Notes: a model not told the origin generated them from the letters alone. 64,000 nt of DNA from Vogesella alkaliphila (GCF_014652475.1 NZ_BMYW01000009.1:62001-126000), one strand, 5' to 3'; counted from the first letter of the stretch, positions 26,012 through 35,147 are shown. Translations and numbers: made by a program.

Positions 26012-26614
26012 TCAGGCCTCCGCCGCCGGCAACTGCGCCAGCAGCTGGGTCAGCGCCGCGTGCAGCGCGCTCACCGCGCCATCCATGTCCCAGTCGTCGT
26101 GCCCCGGCTGCACCACGTTGGAGATGGCGCGCAGCTCGATGAAGGGCACGTTTTCCTGCAGGCAGACGTGGAAGAAGGCGGCGCCTTCCATGTTCTCGAT
26201 CTCCACCTCGCTGCTGTCCACGAACGGTGCCAGCGCCGCGTTCAGCGACAGGCTGCGCGCGCGGCGCAGCTTGCTTGCCGCCGGCAGGTGCGGGCAGTGC
26301 AGCGTGTGGCGGCGCTCGAACGCCATCTCCAGTGGCAGCTGCGCCAGGTGGGTAAAGCCCTGCGGCGTGAAAAAGCCGAGATCGCCCTCCACCTCCGAGC
26401 TGACCAGTACCACCTCGCCGATGTCCAGCCCGGCCTGCGGATACACGCCGGCGATGCCGGCCAGGATCAGCAGCGACGGCCGCTGCTCGCGGATCACCTT
26501 CAGCGTGGCGTAGGCGGTGGCGGTGAGGCCGACGCCGCTGATCACGGTGTCGACGCCGGGATGGCGGAACTGGCGCGCCTCGGTGGCGGTGGGAAACAGG
26601 ATGCAGATGCTCAT
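26012..26614 (-). CDS. Phosphorylase-superfamily nucleosidase, futalosine-hydrolase-like
   Basis: A 200-residue protein of the MTAN/PNP fold. LLILAGIAGVYPQAGLDIGEVVLVSSE is the base-binding N-terminal motif, and EVEIENMEGAAFFHVCL then PFIELRAISNVV is the ribose/catalytic region. That C-terminal form resembles MqnB futalosine hydrolase more than MTA/SAH nucleosidase. Futalosine hydrolase releases hypoxanthine in an alternative menaquinone route; no other mqn gene is in the window, so the substrate remains open. Single gene with a promoter gap of about 150 bases upstream. Confidence 0.7.
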   Translation of the reverse strand: MSICILFPTATEARQFRHPGVDTVISGVGLTATAYATLKVIREQRPSLLILAGIAGVYPQAGLDIGEVVLVSSEVEGDLGFFTPQGFTHLAQLPLEMAFERRHTLHCPHLPAASKLRRARSLSLNAALAPFVDSSEVEIENMEGAAFFHVCLQENVPFIELRAISNVVQPGHDDWDMDGAVSALHAALTQLLAQLPAAEA

Positions 26615-26762
26615 GGTGGCTCGCGGATTCAGGACTTAAAGAGACAGCCGCCACTATGCCACAGCGGCCGGCGCGGCCGGGTGGCGGCGGCCTGCATTTA
26701 GTGGTGTTCTTTTCAGGAATTTGAGCCATTACTGAATAATCCCGTTTGCCGGTGCCATCGCC

Positions 26763-27911
26763 ATGGCCGATCCCGCCAAGACCCGACTGCCGTCCTCCTT
26801 CGTCCGCCTCGGCCAGCCGCTGCCGGTCGATGTCTACCACGAGAGCGGCATCCTGCTGCTGAAGAAGGGCCACTACGTGCTGACCCCGGAGCAGCGCGAG
26901 CGCCTGCTCGCCGCCGGCCACGGCGACAGCGAGGCGGTGGCGGCGCGGCTGGAGCGCGAGCAGCAGGAGCGCGCGGCGCGGCGGCAGCAGGACAGCCTGG
27001 CGCAGCCGTGCAACCCGCTGGTGGAATTCGAATTCCTGCTGCACCGCACCGAGGGCCTGCTCAGCCATGGCCTGGCGGTGCGCGGCCTGGGCAACGCGCT
27101 GCGCGAGGTGCTCGCCAGCCTGCTGGAGCTGAGCCAGCGCCTGCCGGACGGCATGCTGGCGGCCAGCCTGCTGCTGGACAGCCGCTTGCCCGCCGCCGCG
27201 CACGGGCTGCGGGTGGCGACCACGCTGGCGGTGCTCGGCCGCCGTCTGGGGCTGGACGCGGCGACGCTGCACAGCGCCTGCGGCGCGGCGCTGACCATGA
27301 ACATCGCCATCGTCGGCCTGCTCGGCAAGCTGCGGCAGCAGGACGAGCCGCTGAGCGAGGCGCAGAGCGCGGCCCTGCTCGCCCACCCGGTGATCGGCTC
27401 CGCCATCCTGCGCGAGGCCGGCATCGACGACGAGCTGTGGCACAGCCTGGTGCAGAGCCACCACGAAAAGCCGGACGGCAGCGGCTACCCGCAGGCGCTG
27501 CGCGGCGACGAGGTGCCGCCGCTGGCGCGCCTGCTGGCGCTGCTGGACCAGCTCGGCGAACAGGTGGAGAGCGGGCGGCTGCTGCCGTCGCAGGCGCTGG
27601 CGACGCTGTTCCGCGATCCGGCCAGCGGCCACGATCCGGCGCAGCTGGCGGCGCTGGTGAAGGAACTGGGCGTGTACCCGCCGGGCAGCTTCGTCGAGCT
27701 GGCCAGCGGCGAGATCGCGGTGGTCACCTACCGCGGCGACAGCGCCAACACGCCGCGGGTGGCGGCGCTGCGCCGCCGCGACGGCCCGCCCTACGCCGAG
27801 CCGCTGCTGCGCGACACCCGCCAGCTGGCGTTCCGCATCAGCCGGGCGGTCGGCCGCGGCAGCACCGGCGTCAAGCCGGCCTACCTGATCCGGCTGTGGC
27901 AGCGGCGCTGA
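26763..27911 (+). CDS. Degenerate HD-GYP domain protein
   Basis: A 382-residue protein with a short N-terminal region, then an HD-GYP-like domain at about residues 120-300. The HHEKPDGSGYP segment is preserved, but the position where active HD-GYP phosphodiesterases have the metal-binding His-Asp reads ALTMNIAIVG, so the HD pair is lost. It probably does not hydrolyse cyclic di-GMP and may act as a binding or scaffold protein. The C-terminal part resembles the tail of other HD-GYP proteins (GSFVELASGEIAVV). No partner genes adjoin. Confidence 0.75.
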   Translation: MADPAKTRLPSSFVRLGQPLPVDVYHESGILLLKKGHYVLTPEQRERLLAAGHGDSEAVAARLEREQQERAARRQQDSLAQPCNPLVEFEFLLHRTEGLLSHGLAVRGLGNALREVLASLLELSQRLPDGMLAASLLLDSRLPAAAHGLRVATTLAVLGRRLGLDAATLHSACGAALTMNIAIVGLLGKLRQQDEPLSEAQSAALLAHPVIGSAILREAGIDDELWHSLVQSHHEKPDGSGYPQALRGDEVPPLARLLALLDQLGEQVESGRLLPSQALATLFRDPASGHDPAQLAALVKELGVYPPGSFVELASGEIAVVTYRGDSANTPRVAALRRRDGPPYAEPLLRDTRQLAFRISRAVGRGSTGVKPAYLIRLWQRR

Positions 27912-28068
27912 GTGCTGTGTCACGCACTGGCGCCCGATCGCTGATGTGGCGATCCGGTCTTAAGTACGATCCCAAAATGCAGCGTGACCACTTGTAAACA
28001 CCGCTTGTGCAGCCGTTCTCACCTGCCCTGACGTTGGCGTGCCAGTGGGCGAACCCGTGGCGGGTGGC

Positions 28069-28081
28069 AAGGTTGGCCGCA
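28069..28081 (-). repeat. Single uptake-word copy in the HD-GYP/benE gap
   Basis: AAGGTTGGCCGCA, an exact full-length copy. The surrounding gap 27912-28119 also holds GATCGC/GCGATC inverted repeats but no gene. Confidence 0.7.
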
Positions 28082-28119
28082 AGCCCGGTTCGTCAGGTTC
28101 CGCGTGACGCCTCGCCCGC

Positions 28120-29301
28120 TCAGGCGCCGCGCAGCGCCAGCCGCGGCTGCCAGCGCAACACCGCGCTGGCGGCGACGCCGGCCAGCAGCGCCCACAGCGG
28201 CGCGCCGATGCCGGCGATGCTGACGCCGGAGGCGGCCACCACGAAGGTCAGCAAGGCCGCCTCGCGCTGGCTGTCATTGCCCAGCGCCGCGCTCAGCGAC
28301 GAGGCCAGGGTGCCGAACAGCGCCAGCGCCGCCGCCGCCATCACCAGCGCCTTGGGCAGCACCAGCAGCAGCGCCACCAGCGAGCCGCCCACCGCCGCCA
28401 CCAGCAGGTAGCTCAGCGCGGCGACCACGCCGGCCTTCCAGCGTTGCCGCGGATCGGGATGGCACTCGGGGCCGGTGCACATCGCCGCGGTGATCGCCGC
28501 CAGCACCACGCCGTGGCCGCCGAACGGCGCCAAGAGCAGCGACACGCCGCCGAGCAGGCTGACCGGCACCCGCGCCGGCAGCGCGTAGCCGTCGTTTTTC
28601 AGTACCGCCATGCCGGGCAGGAACTGGCCGGTCAGCGCCACCAGCGCCAGCGGCAGCGCGATATTGCTGAGGCCGGCGACGCTGAACTGCGGCGTGGTCC
28701 ACAGTGGGCCGCTGGCGGTGGCGGCCAAGGTCGGCGCCGCGGCAAAACCGCCCTGCAGCGCCAGCAGCACGCAGCCGAGCAGCAGCGCCGCCATCAGCGC
28801 GTAGCGCGGCCACAGCCGGCGGCCGGCAAAGAAGGCCAGCGCCATCGGCAGCACCAGCGCGGCGTGATCGCGCGCCGCCGGCACCAGCTCCACCACGAAG
28901 CGGAACAGGATGCCGGCCAAGAGCGCGGCGGCCAGCGCCGGCGGAAAGCGCTTCATCAGCGCGTCGAAGGCGCCGCTGACGCCGACCAGCCATACCGCGA
29001 GGCCGGCCAGCACGAAGCCGCCGACCGCCTCCGGGTACGGCACGCCGGGCAGGGACGCCAGCAGCACCGCGGCGCCGGGCGTGGACCACGCGGTGATCAC
29101 CGGCATCTTCCAGCGCCAGGACAGCCACAGCCCGGCGACGCCGGAACCGAGCGACACCGCCCACAGCCACGAGGCCAGCTGCGCCGGACTGAGGCCGGCC
29201 TGCTGCGCGGCGTGCACGATGATGAGAAAGGGGCCGGTGTAGCCGACGGCGATGGTCAGCACACCGGTGATCAGGGTCGACGGGGGTAGGTGTTTGAACA
29301 T
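28120..29301 (-). CDS. benE: Benzoate/H+ symporter family protein
   Basis: A 393-residue inner-membrane protein with about twelve hydrophobic segments. The family signature VITAWSTPGAAVLLASLPG and GIAGAGIAAP-like SIAGIGAPLWALLAG are visible. A BenE-type protein imports benzoate or related aromatics with protons. No benzoate degradation gene is present in this window. The divergent neighbour, a MocR regulator, is its likely controller. AAGGA precedes the ATG. Confidence 0.88.
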   Translation of the reverse strand: MFKHLPPSTLITGVLTIAVGYTGPFLIIVHAAQQAGLSPAQLASWLWAVSLGSGVAGLWLSWRWKMPVITAWSTPGAAVLLASLPGVPYPEAVGGFVLAGLAVWLVGVSGAFDALMKRFPPALAAALLAGILFRFVVELVPAARDHAALVLPMALAFFAGRRLWPRYALMAALLLGCVLLALQGGFAAAPTLAATASGPLWTTPQFSVAGLSNIALPLALVALTGQFLPGMAVLKNDGYALPARVPVSLLGGVSLLLAPFGGHGVVLAAITAAMCTGPECHPDPRQRWKAGVVAALSYLLVAAVGGSLVALLLVLPKALVMAAAALALFGTLASSLSAALGNDSQREAALLTFVVAASGVSIAGIGAPLWALLAGVAASAVLRWQPRLALRGA

Positions 29302-29487
29302 GGTAGTCCTTCAGGTCAGAGGCCGCCGCCGGCCGCAGGTGAGTGGTGCGGTGGGCGGCATCCGGCGTCCGTGGACGCTGCCGGTGCGGGTAGCGCGGCG
29401 ACCGGACTGCCGTGGTGTCACCACTGTACGGCGCCCGCCTGCGGCCAACCTGCCACAGCCGGCTACAACAGGCTGGCACAATCCGTC

Positions 29488-29503
29488 GCTGTTCTATATA
29501 ACA
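29488..29503. promoter_or_regulatory. Palindromic operator/-10 region of the MocR gene
   Basis: CTGTTCTATATAACAG has matching CTGTT/AACAG ends around a TATATA that could be the -10 box. It ends five bases before the MocR ATG. Confidence 0.4.
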
Positions 29504-29508
29504 GCGGG

Positions 29509-30933
29509 ATGGACCCGAGCGCCCTCCCCGTTTACCGCCACATTGCCCATGCCCTCGCCGCGCGGCTGGACAGCGGCGAATTCCCGCCCGGCAGCCGCCT
29601 GCCGGCGGTGCGCGCGCTGGCCGCCGAATTCGGCGTCAACACCCTCACCGCGCTGGCCGCCTACCGCTATCTGGAACAGCAGCAGCGGGTGCTGGCGCGG
29701 CCGCGCGCCGGCTACTTCGCCGCGCTGCCGGCGGCGCCGTCATCTCCCGGTGCTGCCGCGCCGCTGCCCAGCGCCGCGGCGCTGGTCGATGTCAGCAGCC
29801 GCATGTCCACCCTGCTGCAGCTGGGCGACGAGCGCATCCACACCCAGCTGCACATGGCCGAGGCCGCCGCCAGCCTGTATCCGGCCGCCGAGTTGGCGCG
29901 GCGCCTGCAACTGACGCTGACGCGGCAGCCGGAACTGATCGGCGCCCACTTGCCGGCCGGCGAACAGCGCCGGCTGCTGGCGGCGCTGGTGCGCCTCGGC
30001 GCCGAGCGCGGCCTGGCGCTGGACGAGGGTGGCATCCTGCTCACCCACGGCATTACCGAGGGCATCAGCCTGGCGTTGCGCCACCTGACCCGCCCCGGCG
30101 ACACCGTGGCGGTGGAAACGCCGGTCTACTTCGGCCTGCTGCAGACGCTGGAAGGGCTGGGGCTGAAGGCGCTGGAGATCCCGTGCACGCCGGAGGCCGG
30201 CCTGTCGCTGGAGGCGCTGGAGTTCGCGCTGCACCACGGCCCGGCGGTGAAGTGCCTGGTGTGCGTGCCCAACTTCCAGAACCCGACCGGCGCGCTGATG
30301 CCGGACGACAGCAAGAAGCGGCTGCTGGCGCTGGCGCGCAAGCACGGCGTCACCGTGATCGAGGACGACGTGTTCGGCGACCTGCACTACGGCAACCAGC
30401 GGCCGACGCCGCTGAAGGCGTGGGACCGCGACGGCGAGGTGATCTACTGCGCGTCGTTCACCAAGAGCTTCGCGCCGTCGTTCCGCCTCGGCTGGCTGGC
30501 CGCCGGCCGCCACCACGGCGCGCTGGCGCGGCTGTGCGCCAGCAGCACGCTGGTGTCGTCGCCCTTGCTGCAGGTGGTGCTGGCCGACGTGCTCGACAGC
30601 GGCGACTACGCCCGTATCAGCCAGCGCCTGCGCCAGCAGCTGGCATCGCAGATGAGCGCCACCGCCGACGCGGTGCTGCGGCACTTTCCGCGCGGCACCC
30701 GCGTGCGGCGGCCGCAGGGCGGCGTGGTGCTGTGGGTGGAATGTCCGGAGACGGTGGACAGCACGCGCCTGTTGCAGCGCGCGCTGGCGGAGGGCATCAG
30801 CTTTGCGCCCGGGGTCGCCTTTTCGGCAACCCCGCGCTTCGGCCACTGCCTGCGCATCAATTGCGGCCAACCTTTCACCCCGGCGCTGGCGACGGCGATC
30901 GCGCGGCTGGGGCAGCTGGCGCTGGCGGGCTGA
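29509..30933 (+). CDS. MocR-family regulator (GntR HTH fused to aminotransferase fold)
   Basis: A 474-residue fusion. Residues 1-70 form a GntR winged helix (LPVYRHIAHALAARLDSGEFPPGSRLPAVRALAAEFGVN). About 105-474 is a fold-type I aminotransferase domain with VPNFQNPTGALMP, EDDVFGDLHYG and the PLP lysine in ASFTKSFAPSFRLGW. Such regulators sense PLP or an amine. Starting at 29509 removes a long non-homologous leader. It is divergent from benE across about 200 bases and probably regulates it and itself. Uptake-word copies lie at 29441 upstream and at 30863 near the 3' end. Confidence 0.9.
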   Translation: MDPSALPVYRHIAHALAARLDSGEFPPGSRLPAVRALAAEFGVNTLTALAAYRYLEQQQRVLARPRAGYFAALPAAPSSPGAAAPLPSAAALVDVSSRMSTLLQLGDERIHTQLHMAEAAASLYPAAELARRLQLTLTRQPELIGAHLPAGEQRRLLAALVRLGAERGLALDEGGILLTHGITEGISLALRHLTRPGDTVAVETPVYFGLLQTLEGLGLKALEIPCTPEAGLSLEALEFALHHGPAVKCLVCVPNFQNPTGALMPDDSKKRLLALARKHGVTVIEDDVFGDLHYGNQRPTPLKAWDRDGEVIYCASFTKSFAPSFRLGWLAAGRHHGALARLCASSTLVSSPLLQVVLADVLDSGDYARISQRLRQQLASQMSATADAVLRHFPRGTRVRRPQGGVVLWVECPETVDSTRLLQRALAEGISFAPGVAFSATPRFGHCLRINCGQPFTPALATAIARLGQLALAG

Positions 30934-30963
30934 GGCCGGGGTTGGCCGCAGTCCTCGGCCGCA

Positions 30964-31000
30964 CAAAAAAAGCCGCGTCGGTCCGACGCGGCTTTTTGTC
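30964..31000. terminator. Bidirectional terminator between MocR and Spo0M-like genes
   Basis: AGCCGCGTCGG and CCGACGCGGCT form an 11-bp stem with a one-base centre, bounded by A7 on the left and T5 on the right, serving both convergent genes. Confidence 0.85.
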
Positions 31001-31017
31001 CTGGTTGCGGTGCGCGT

Positions 31018-31758
31018 TTACAGCGCCAGGCGCTGGCGCAGCTCGGCCACCCAGTCGCGGCTGGCGAAATCGGCGCCCATCACCAGCACCAGGTAGCCGT
31101 CGCCGCCGAAGCGCGAGTCGACCTCGATCAGCACGTGGGTATCGTGGCCGTAGGGGATGAAGGTCAGTTCGATCTCCTGGATGCGGAAATTGCCGCCGCG
31201 CGGCTTGAGCTCGAATTCCTGGTAGCAGCCCAGCGTGCTCGTCACGTTGCCGACGCGGGCGGTGCCGACCTCGACGTCGGTGCTGTACAGCGGCCAGCCC
31301 AGCTGCTCGAAGGCGGCCAGCAGCGTGCCGATCTGGGCCGTGGGGTGGATTTCCAGCAGGTCGCGGTCGTTGGCGTCGACGGCGGCGGCGATGGCGAGGT
31401 CGGTATGGATCCACACCGGCAGCGGGCGGCCGTAGTGCGGCAGCGCGTTGACCGGGGTTTCTGCCGGCAGCAGCAGCTGGAACGGCAGCTGGCGTGTTTC
31501 GCCGGCGCGGATGGTGAAACGCTCGGCGACGCGGATCACGCCCAGCGCGATGGCGCCGCGCGCCTCGTGGTCGCCGGCTTCCTGCTCCGCCTCGGTCATC
31601 AGCACCAGCTCGATCTTCTCGATGTCCTGGTCGGCGTTGCCGCCCTGCACCAGCACGTGGCCGGACAGCACCTCGCCGGGACGCAGGCGCGGGTTGTCGA
31701 GGCGGGTGTCGATTTTGGCGCCGCCGACGCCGATGGAAGCTAGCAGTTTCTTGAACAT
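31018..31758 (-). CDS. Spo0M-like (arrestin-fold) protein
   Basis: A 246-residue protein. FKKLLASIGVGGAKIDTRLDNPRLRPGEVLSGHVLVQGG is the typical start of bacterial Spo0M/SpoOM-like proteins, which have an arrestin-like beta-sandwich. The rest reads as beta-strands with QLPFQLLLPAETPVNALPHYGRPLPVWIHTDLAIA. It is called sporulation-control protein only by homology; in non-sporulating proteobacteria its role is unclear and may be membrane or cytoskeleton related. The start at 31758 is the family start. Confidence 0.82.
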   Translation of the reverse strand: MFKKLLASIGVGGAKIDTRLDNPRLRPGEVLSGHVLVQGGNADQDIEKIELVLMTEAEQEAGDHEARGAIALGVIRVAERFTIRAGETRQLPFQLLLPAETPVNALPHYGRPLPVWIHTDLAIAAAVDANDRDLLEIHPTAQIGTLLAAFEQLGWPLYSTDVEVGTARVGNVTSTLGCYQEFELKPRGGNFRIQEIELTFIPYGHDTHVLIEVDSRFGGDGYLVLVMGADFASRDWVAELRQRLAL

Positions 31759-31949
31759 GGTTGATCCGTGAAATGAAAGAGAGGCAGCGTGGCAGACCGC
31801 GCCGCCGCGGCCGGGTTCCGCCGGCGGGCTGCCGGCGCCGGGCTGGCGGCATGGTAGCGGAAATTTTCCGGATGTGGCCGCCGGCGTCAACCCGGCTTTA
31901 CCCCCGCGCGGCATCGGGGTAAAACGTCGCCACGACAACGGAGACCGCG

Positions 31950-33050
31950 ATGGAAAAAGTCGATTGCGTAGTGATAGGCGCCGGGGTGGTGGGGCTGGCG
32001 GTGGCGCGCGCGCTGGCGCAGGAAGGCCGCGAGGTGATCGTGCTGGAGGCGGAGTCCGCGTTCGGCCAGCACACCTCCAGCCGCAACAGCGAGGTGATCC
32101 ACGCCGGCATGTACTACCCGGCCGGCAGCCTGAAGGCACTGCACTGCCTGCGCGGCAAGCGGCTGCTGTACCAGTACTGCCGCGAGCGCGGCATCGGCCA
32201 CCGCCAGACCGGCAAGCTGATCGTGGCGGTGGACGACAGCGAGATGCCGCGGCTGGTGGCGCTGCAGGAAAAGGCGCTGGTCAACGGCGTGACCGACCTG
32301 ACCTGGATGGACCGCCGTGTGCTGGCCGAGGTCGAGCCGGCGCTGCAGGCGCACGCGGCGCTGTATTCGCCCGGCACCGGCATCGTCGACAGCCACGCGC
32401 TGATGTTGTCGCTGCTGGCCGACGCCGAGGCCGCCGGCGCGGTGCTGGCGCTGCAGTCGCGCGTCACTGGCGGGCAGGAGACCAAGGACGGCATGCTGCT
32501 GTTCGTCGACGGCATGGAGCTGCTGGCCGGCACCGTGGTCAATGCCGCCGGCCTTACCGCCCACGTGCTGGCGGCGAAGATGCGCGGTGTTCCACATGAA
32601 ACCATCCCGCGCGTGCGCTACGCGCGCGGCGTGTACTTCACGCTGTGCGGGCGGCACCCGTTCTCGCACCTGATCTACCCGCTGCCGGAGCCGGGCGGCC
32701 TCGGCACCCACCTGACGCTGGATCTGGCCGGCCAGGCGCGCTTCGGCCCGGACGTGGAGTGGATCAACCACGTCGACTACCACGTCGATCCCGAGCGCGT
32801 CGACGGCTTCTACCACAGCATCCGCCGCTGGTGGCCGCAGCTGCCGCAGGGCGCGCTGTCGCCGGCTTACAGCGGCATCCGCCCCAAGGTGCTCAACGAG
32901 GACAAGCCGGAGGGCGACTTCCTGATCCAGGGCCAGGAGGGCCACGGCATCCGCGGCCTGATCAACCTGTTCGGCATCGAATCGCCCGGTCTCACCGCCT
33001 GCCTGTCCATCGCCGACGAGGTGCTGCGCCGCTGCCGCCAGTACTGGTGA
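31950..33050 (+). CDS. FAD-dependent oxidoreductase, L-2-hydroxyglutarate dehydrogenase-like
   Basis: A 366-residue DAO-fold flavoprotein with the FAD motif DCVVIGAGVVGLAVARALAQEG at the N-terminus. SSRNSEVIHAGMYYPAGSLKALHCLRG follows; the SEVIHAGMYYP motif is characteristic of LhgO-type enzymes that oxidise L-2-hydroxyglutarate to 2-oxoglutarate. GIESPGLTACLSIADEV ends the FAD domain. CGGAGACC lies before the ATG. It is monocistronic between a divergent Spo0M-like gene and a convergent gene. The L-2-hydroxyglutarate assignment is from family resemblance. Confidence 0.82.
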   Translation: MEKVDCVVIGAGVVGLAVARALAQEGREVIVLEAESAFGQHTSSRNSEVIHAGMYYPAGSLKALHCLRGKRLLYQYCRERGIGHRQTGKLIVAVDDSEMPRLVALQEKALVNGVTDLTWMDRRVLAEVEPALQAHAALYSPGTGIVDSHALMLSLLADAEAAGAVLALQSRVTGGQETKDGMLLFVDGMELLAGTVVNAAGLTAHVLAAKMRGVPHETIPRVRYARGVYFTLCGRHPFSHLIYPLPEPGGLGTHLTLDLAGQARFGPDVEWINHVDYHVDPERVDGFYHSIRRWWPQLPQGALSPAYSGIRPKVLNEDKPEGDFLIQGQEGHGIRGLINLFGIESPGLTACLSIADEVLRRCRQYW

Positions 33051-33593
33051 TCAGCCGGCCTCGCGCACCGCGCGCTCGATGGCGGCCAGCATCTGTCGCC
33101 GGATCAGGCCGCTGGCGAGGCGGATCGCCAGCCAGTACGGCCAGAAGCGCAGGCGGCTGGCGCGGTCCGGGCAGTGGACGCGGGTTTCGGTGCACAGCAG
33201 GCTGCCGCCGGCATTGGCGTGCGCCTGGAAGGTCAGCAGCAGCCTGGGCACGCCCGGCTCGGCAAAGGCGCGGAAGCCGTCGGCGTCGGCAATGCTGGCC
33301 AGCCCGAAGTCGCGCTGCCAGAAGCGGCCGGCCAGCCCCAGCGCCAGCGAGTGCCCGTCACGGTGCAGCAGGGTGAATTCGTGCAGGCCGAACAGCGGCC
33401 GTCCCTGGCGCGCCGGGTCGCGCAGCAGGCGGGCCGGCAGCTCGCGCAATTGCAGCAGGCCGCGCACCAGCGGCAGCGATTGCGGCTGCACCCGCGGCAC
33501 GGCGGCGATCAGGGCGGCGGGTGTCGCGCGGCATTGCCGCTGGTGACGCTCGCGGAACTGGCATGCGGGCAGCAGGTCGGCGGGTACGCTCAT
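33051..33593 (-). CDS. Unassigned 180-aa protein coupled to a periplasmic binding protein
   Basis: The protein starts at 33593, four bases inside the end of the upstream gene (ATGA overlap), so it is translationally coupled. It reads ATPAALIAAVPRVQ, then LPARLLRDP, FGLHEFTLLHRDGHSLALGLAGRFW and TETRVHCPDRASRLRFWPYWLAIRLASGLIRRQML. This looks like a SRPBCC-type soluble protein with a conserved C-terminal helix, a family usually annotated as hypothetical. No catalytic residues are recognisable. It belongs to the MOSC, binding-protein unit. Confidence 0.65.
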   Translation of the reverse strand: MSVPADLLPACQFRERHQRQCRATPAALIAAVPRVQPQSLPLVRGLLQLRELPARLLRDPARQGRPLFGLHEFTLLHRDGHSLALGLAGRFWQRDFGLASIADADGFRAFAEPGVPRLLLTFQAHANAGGSLLCTETRVHCPDRASRLRFWPYWLAIRLASGLIRRQMLAAIERAVREAG

Positions 33594-34366
33594 GGCTGCG
33601 CCGCGCTGCCGTAGCGGGAGAAGATCGCCTGGTACTGCGGACTGGCCTTCAGCGCGCGGATGCGGGCGTCCACCCGCGCGCGCAGGCCGCTGTCGCGGAA
33701 CAGCAGCCCGGCCTCCTTCGGCGGCAGCAGCGGGTAGATGCGCAGCGGCGGGGTGTGCTCCAGGGTCGCCGGGAACAGCTGGCGACGCTGCCACTCGAAG
33801 ATCAGCCGGTCGCTGAGGATGACGTCGACGCGGCCGGTCAGCAGGTTGACCAGCTGGTGGCCCTGGTTGCCGGCTTCCAGGTAGTTGCCGTCGGCCAGCG
33901 CCAGCAGCCGGTCGTAGCCGGCCGGCAGCGCACTGCCGGCGCCATCCCACGCCATCACCCGCCAGCGCACCAGATCGTGCAGGTGCTCGATCTCCAGCTG
34001 GCGGCGGCCGAGCGCGACCGCGATGTTGTCGAAGCTGTGCAGCGGCAGGCTGATGCTGCCGTTGAGCTGCTCGTGCTGCTGCTGTTGCGGGGTGATGTCG
34101 TACAGCGCGTCCAGCCGGCCGCGGCGGTAGGCCTGCAGCCGCCGCGCGTAGGGCTGCTGCACGGGGTGCAGGTGCAGCCCCTCGGCCTGCAGCGCGCTGC
34201 GCAACAGCTCGATGGCGATGCCGTCGCGGCCGCCGGCGTGCACCCACGGCGGAATCGACTCCGGAAAGCCGACGTACACCGCGCGCGCGGCGCCGGCACC
34301 GGAACCGGCGCTGCCCAGCAACAGGCCGAGCAGCAGCACGGCGCGCTTAATCGAAGGCCAGCGCAC
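33590..34366 (-). CDS. Extracellular solute-binding protein family 3 (amino-acid type), orphan
   Basis: A 258-residue secreted protein with signal-like RAVLLLGLLLGSAGSGAGA then YVGFPESIPPWVHAGGRDGIAIELL. The ligand-binding lobes continue with GRLDALYDITP, LLTGRVDVILSDRL and a final RALKASPQYQAIFSRYG, which are SBP_bac_3 features. No permease or ATPase accompanies it, so it may be a sensor-type or a stand-alone binding protein. The GTG start at 34366 overlaps the MOSC gene by 20 bases; a GTG 27 bases downstream is an alternative. Confidence 0.75.
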   Translation of the reverse strand: MRWPSIKRAVLLLGLLLGSAGSGAGAARAVYVGFPESIPPWVHAGGRDGIAIELLRSALQAEGLHLHPVQQPYARRLQAYRRGRLDALYDITPQQQQHEQLNGSISLPLHSFDNIAVALGRRQLEIEHLHDLVRWRVMAWDGAGSALPAGYDRLLALADGNYLEAGNQGHQLVNLLTGRVDVILSDRLIFEWQRRQLFPATLEHTPPLRIYPLLPPKEAGLLFRDSGLRARVDARIRALKASPQYQAIFSRYGSAAQP

Positions 34367-35147
34367 TGTCCAGTACCTCCACCGCGTCGCCCAGCTGCAG
34401 CGTGCCGCTGTTGCGCGCGATCACGTTCACGCCGAAGCACACCCCCTCCTCCAGCCGGCGGTAGCCGAGCAGCGTCGCCAGCGGCTGCCGCTGCGGATCG
34501 GGCTGCGCGCTGTCCGGATCGACGGTGGTCAGCACGCAGCGGGTGCAGCGGCTGACCACCTCGAACTCGACGGCGCCGATGCGGAAGCGCTGCCACTCGT
34601 CCTCTTCAAAGGCGAAGGTGTCGTCCACCACCAGATTGGGGCGGAAGTGGCGCATGGTCACCGGGCTGTCCAGCCGGTCATTGAGATCGGCCAGCGAAGC
34701 CTCGCTCAGCAGCAGGTAGGGATAGCCGTCGGCGAAGGACAGCGTATCGGCGGTGGTCTTCTGCACGCGGGTGGACTCGCCCAGCCACAGCAGCCGCAGC
34801 GGCTCGCCCAGGTAGTGGCTGAGCCAGGCGTCGGCCGCCGCGTCGCCGTGCAGCGCGCTGAACGCGGACTTCCACACCGTGGCCGGCACCCGCTGCCGGT
34901 AGTCGGCCGGGCTGGTCAGCAGCGGCGGCATCCCCGGCGCGGTGAAGCACCAGCGGCCGTCGTCCTGCCGCGTGACGCCGACCTGCACCAGCCGCGGATG
35001 GCTGCGCGCGCTGATGAACTGGCCGTCGGCGCGGCTGGCCAGCCACACGCGGTCGTCGCGCAGCCCCTGCGGCGTGACCTCGGCTTGATGCGGCGCATTG
35101 CCGCGGCAGGATTTCAGCGGATGGACGAACAGTTGGCTAAGGGCCAT
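34347..35147 (-). CDS. MOSC-domain molybdenum-cofactor-type sulfur carrier protein (YcbX-like)
   Basis: A 266-residue protein with an N-terminal MOSC beta-barrel (LSQLFVHPLKSCRGNAPHQAEVT) and a C-terminal MOSC domain containing FRPNLVVDD, the conserved Cys in FEVVSRCTRCVLTTVDPDS and FGVNVIARNSGTLQLGDAVEV. YcbX-type proteins handle molybdenum cofactor and reduce N-hydroxylated compounds with a reductase partner. It is the first gene of a three-gene leftward unit with overlapping junctions. Confidence 0.85.
   Translation of the reverse strand: MALSQLFVHPLKSCRGNAPHQAEVTPQGLRDDRVWLASRADGQFISARSHPRLVQVGVTRQDDGRWCFTAPGMPPLLTSPADYRQRVPATVWKSAFSALHGDAAADAWLSHYLGEPLRLLWLGESTRVQKTTADTLSFADGYPYLLLSEASLADLNDRLDSPVTMRHFRPNLVVDDTFAFEEDEWQRFRIGAVEFEVVSRCTRCVLTTVDPDSAQPDPQRQPLATLLGYRRLEEGVCFGVNVIARNSGTLQLGDAVEVLDSALAFD

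Noticed and set aside
33051-34247. A single 398-codon protein across two leftward genes
   Set aside because: Its first half is a shadow of the solute-binding protein; the real gene starts at 33593 with an ATGA overlap.
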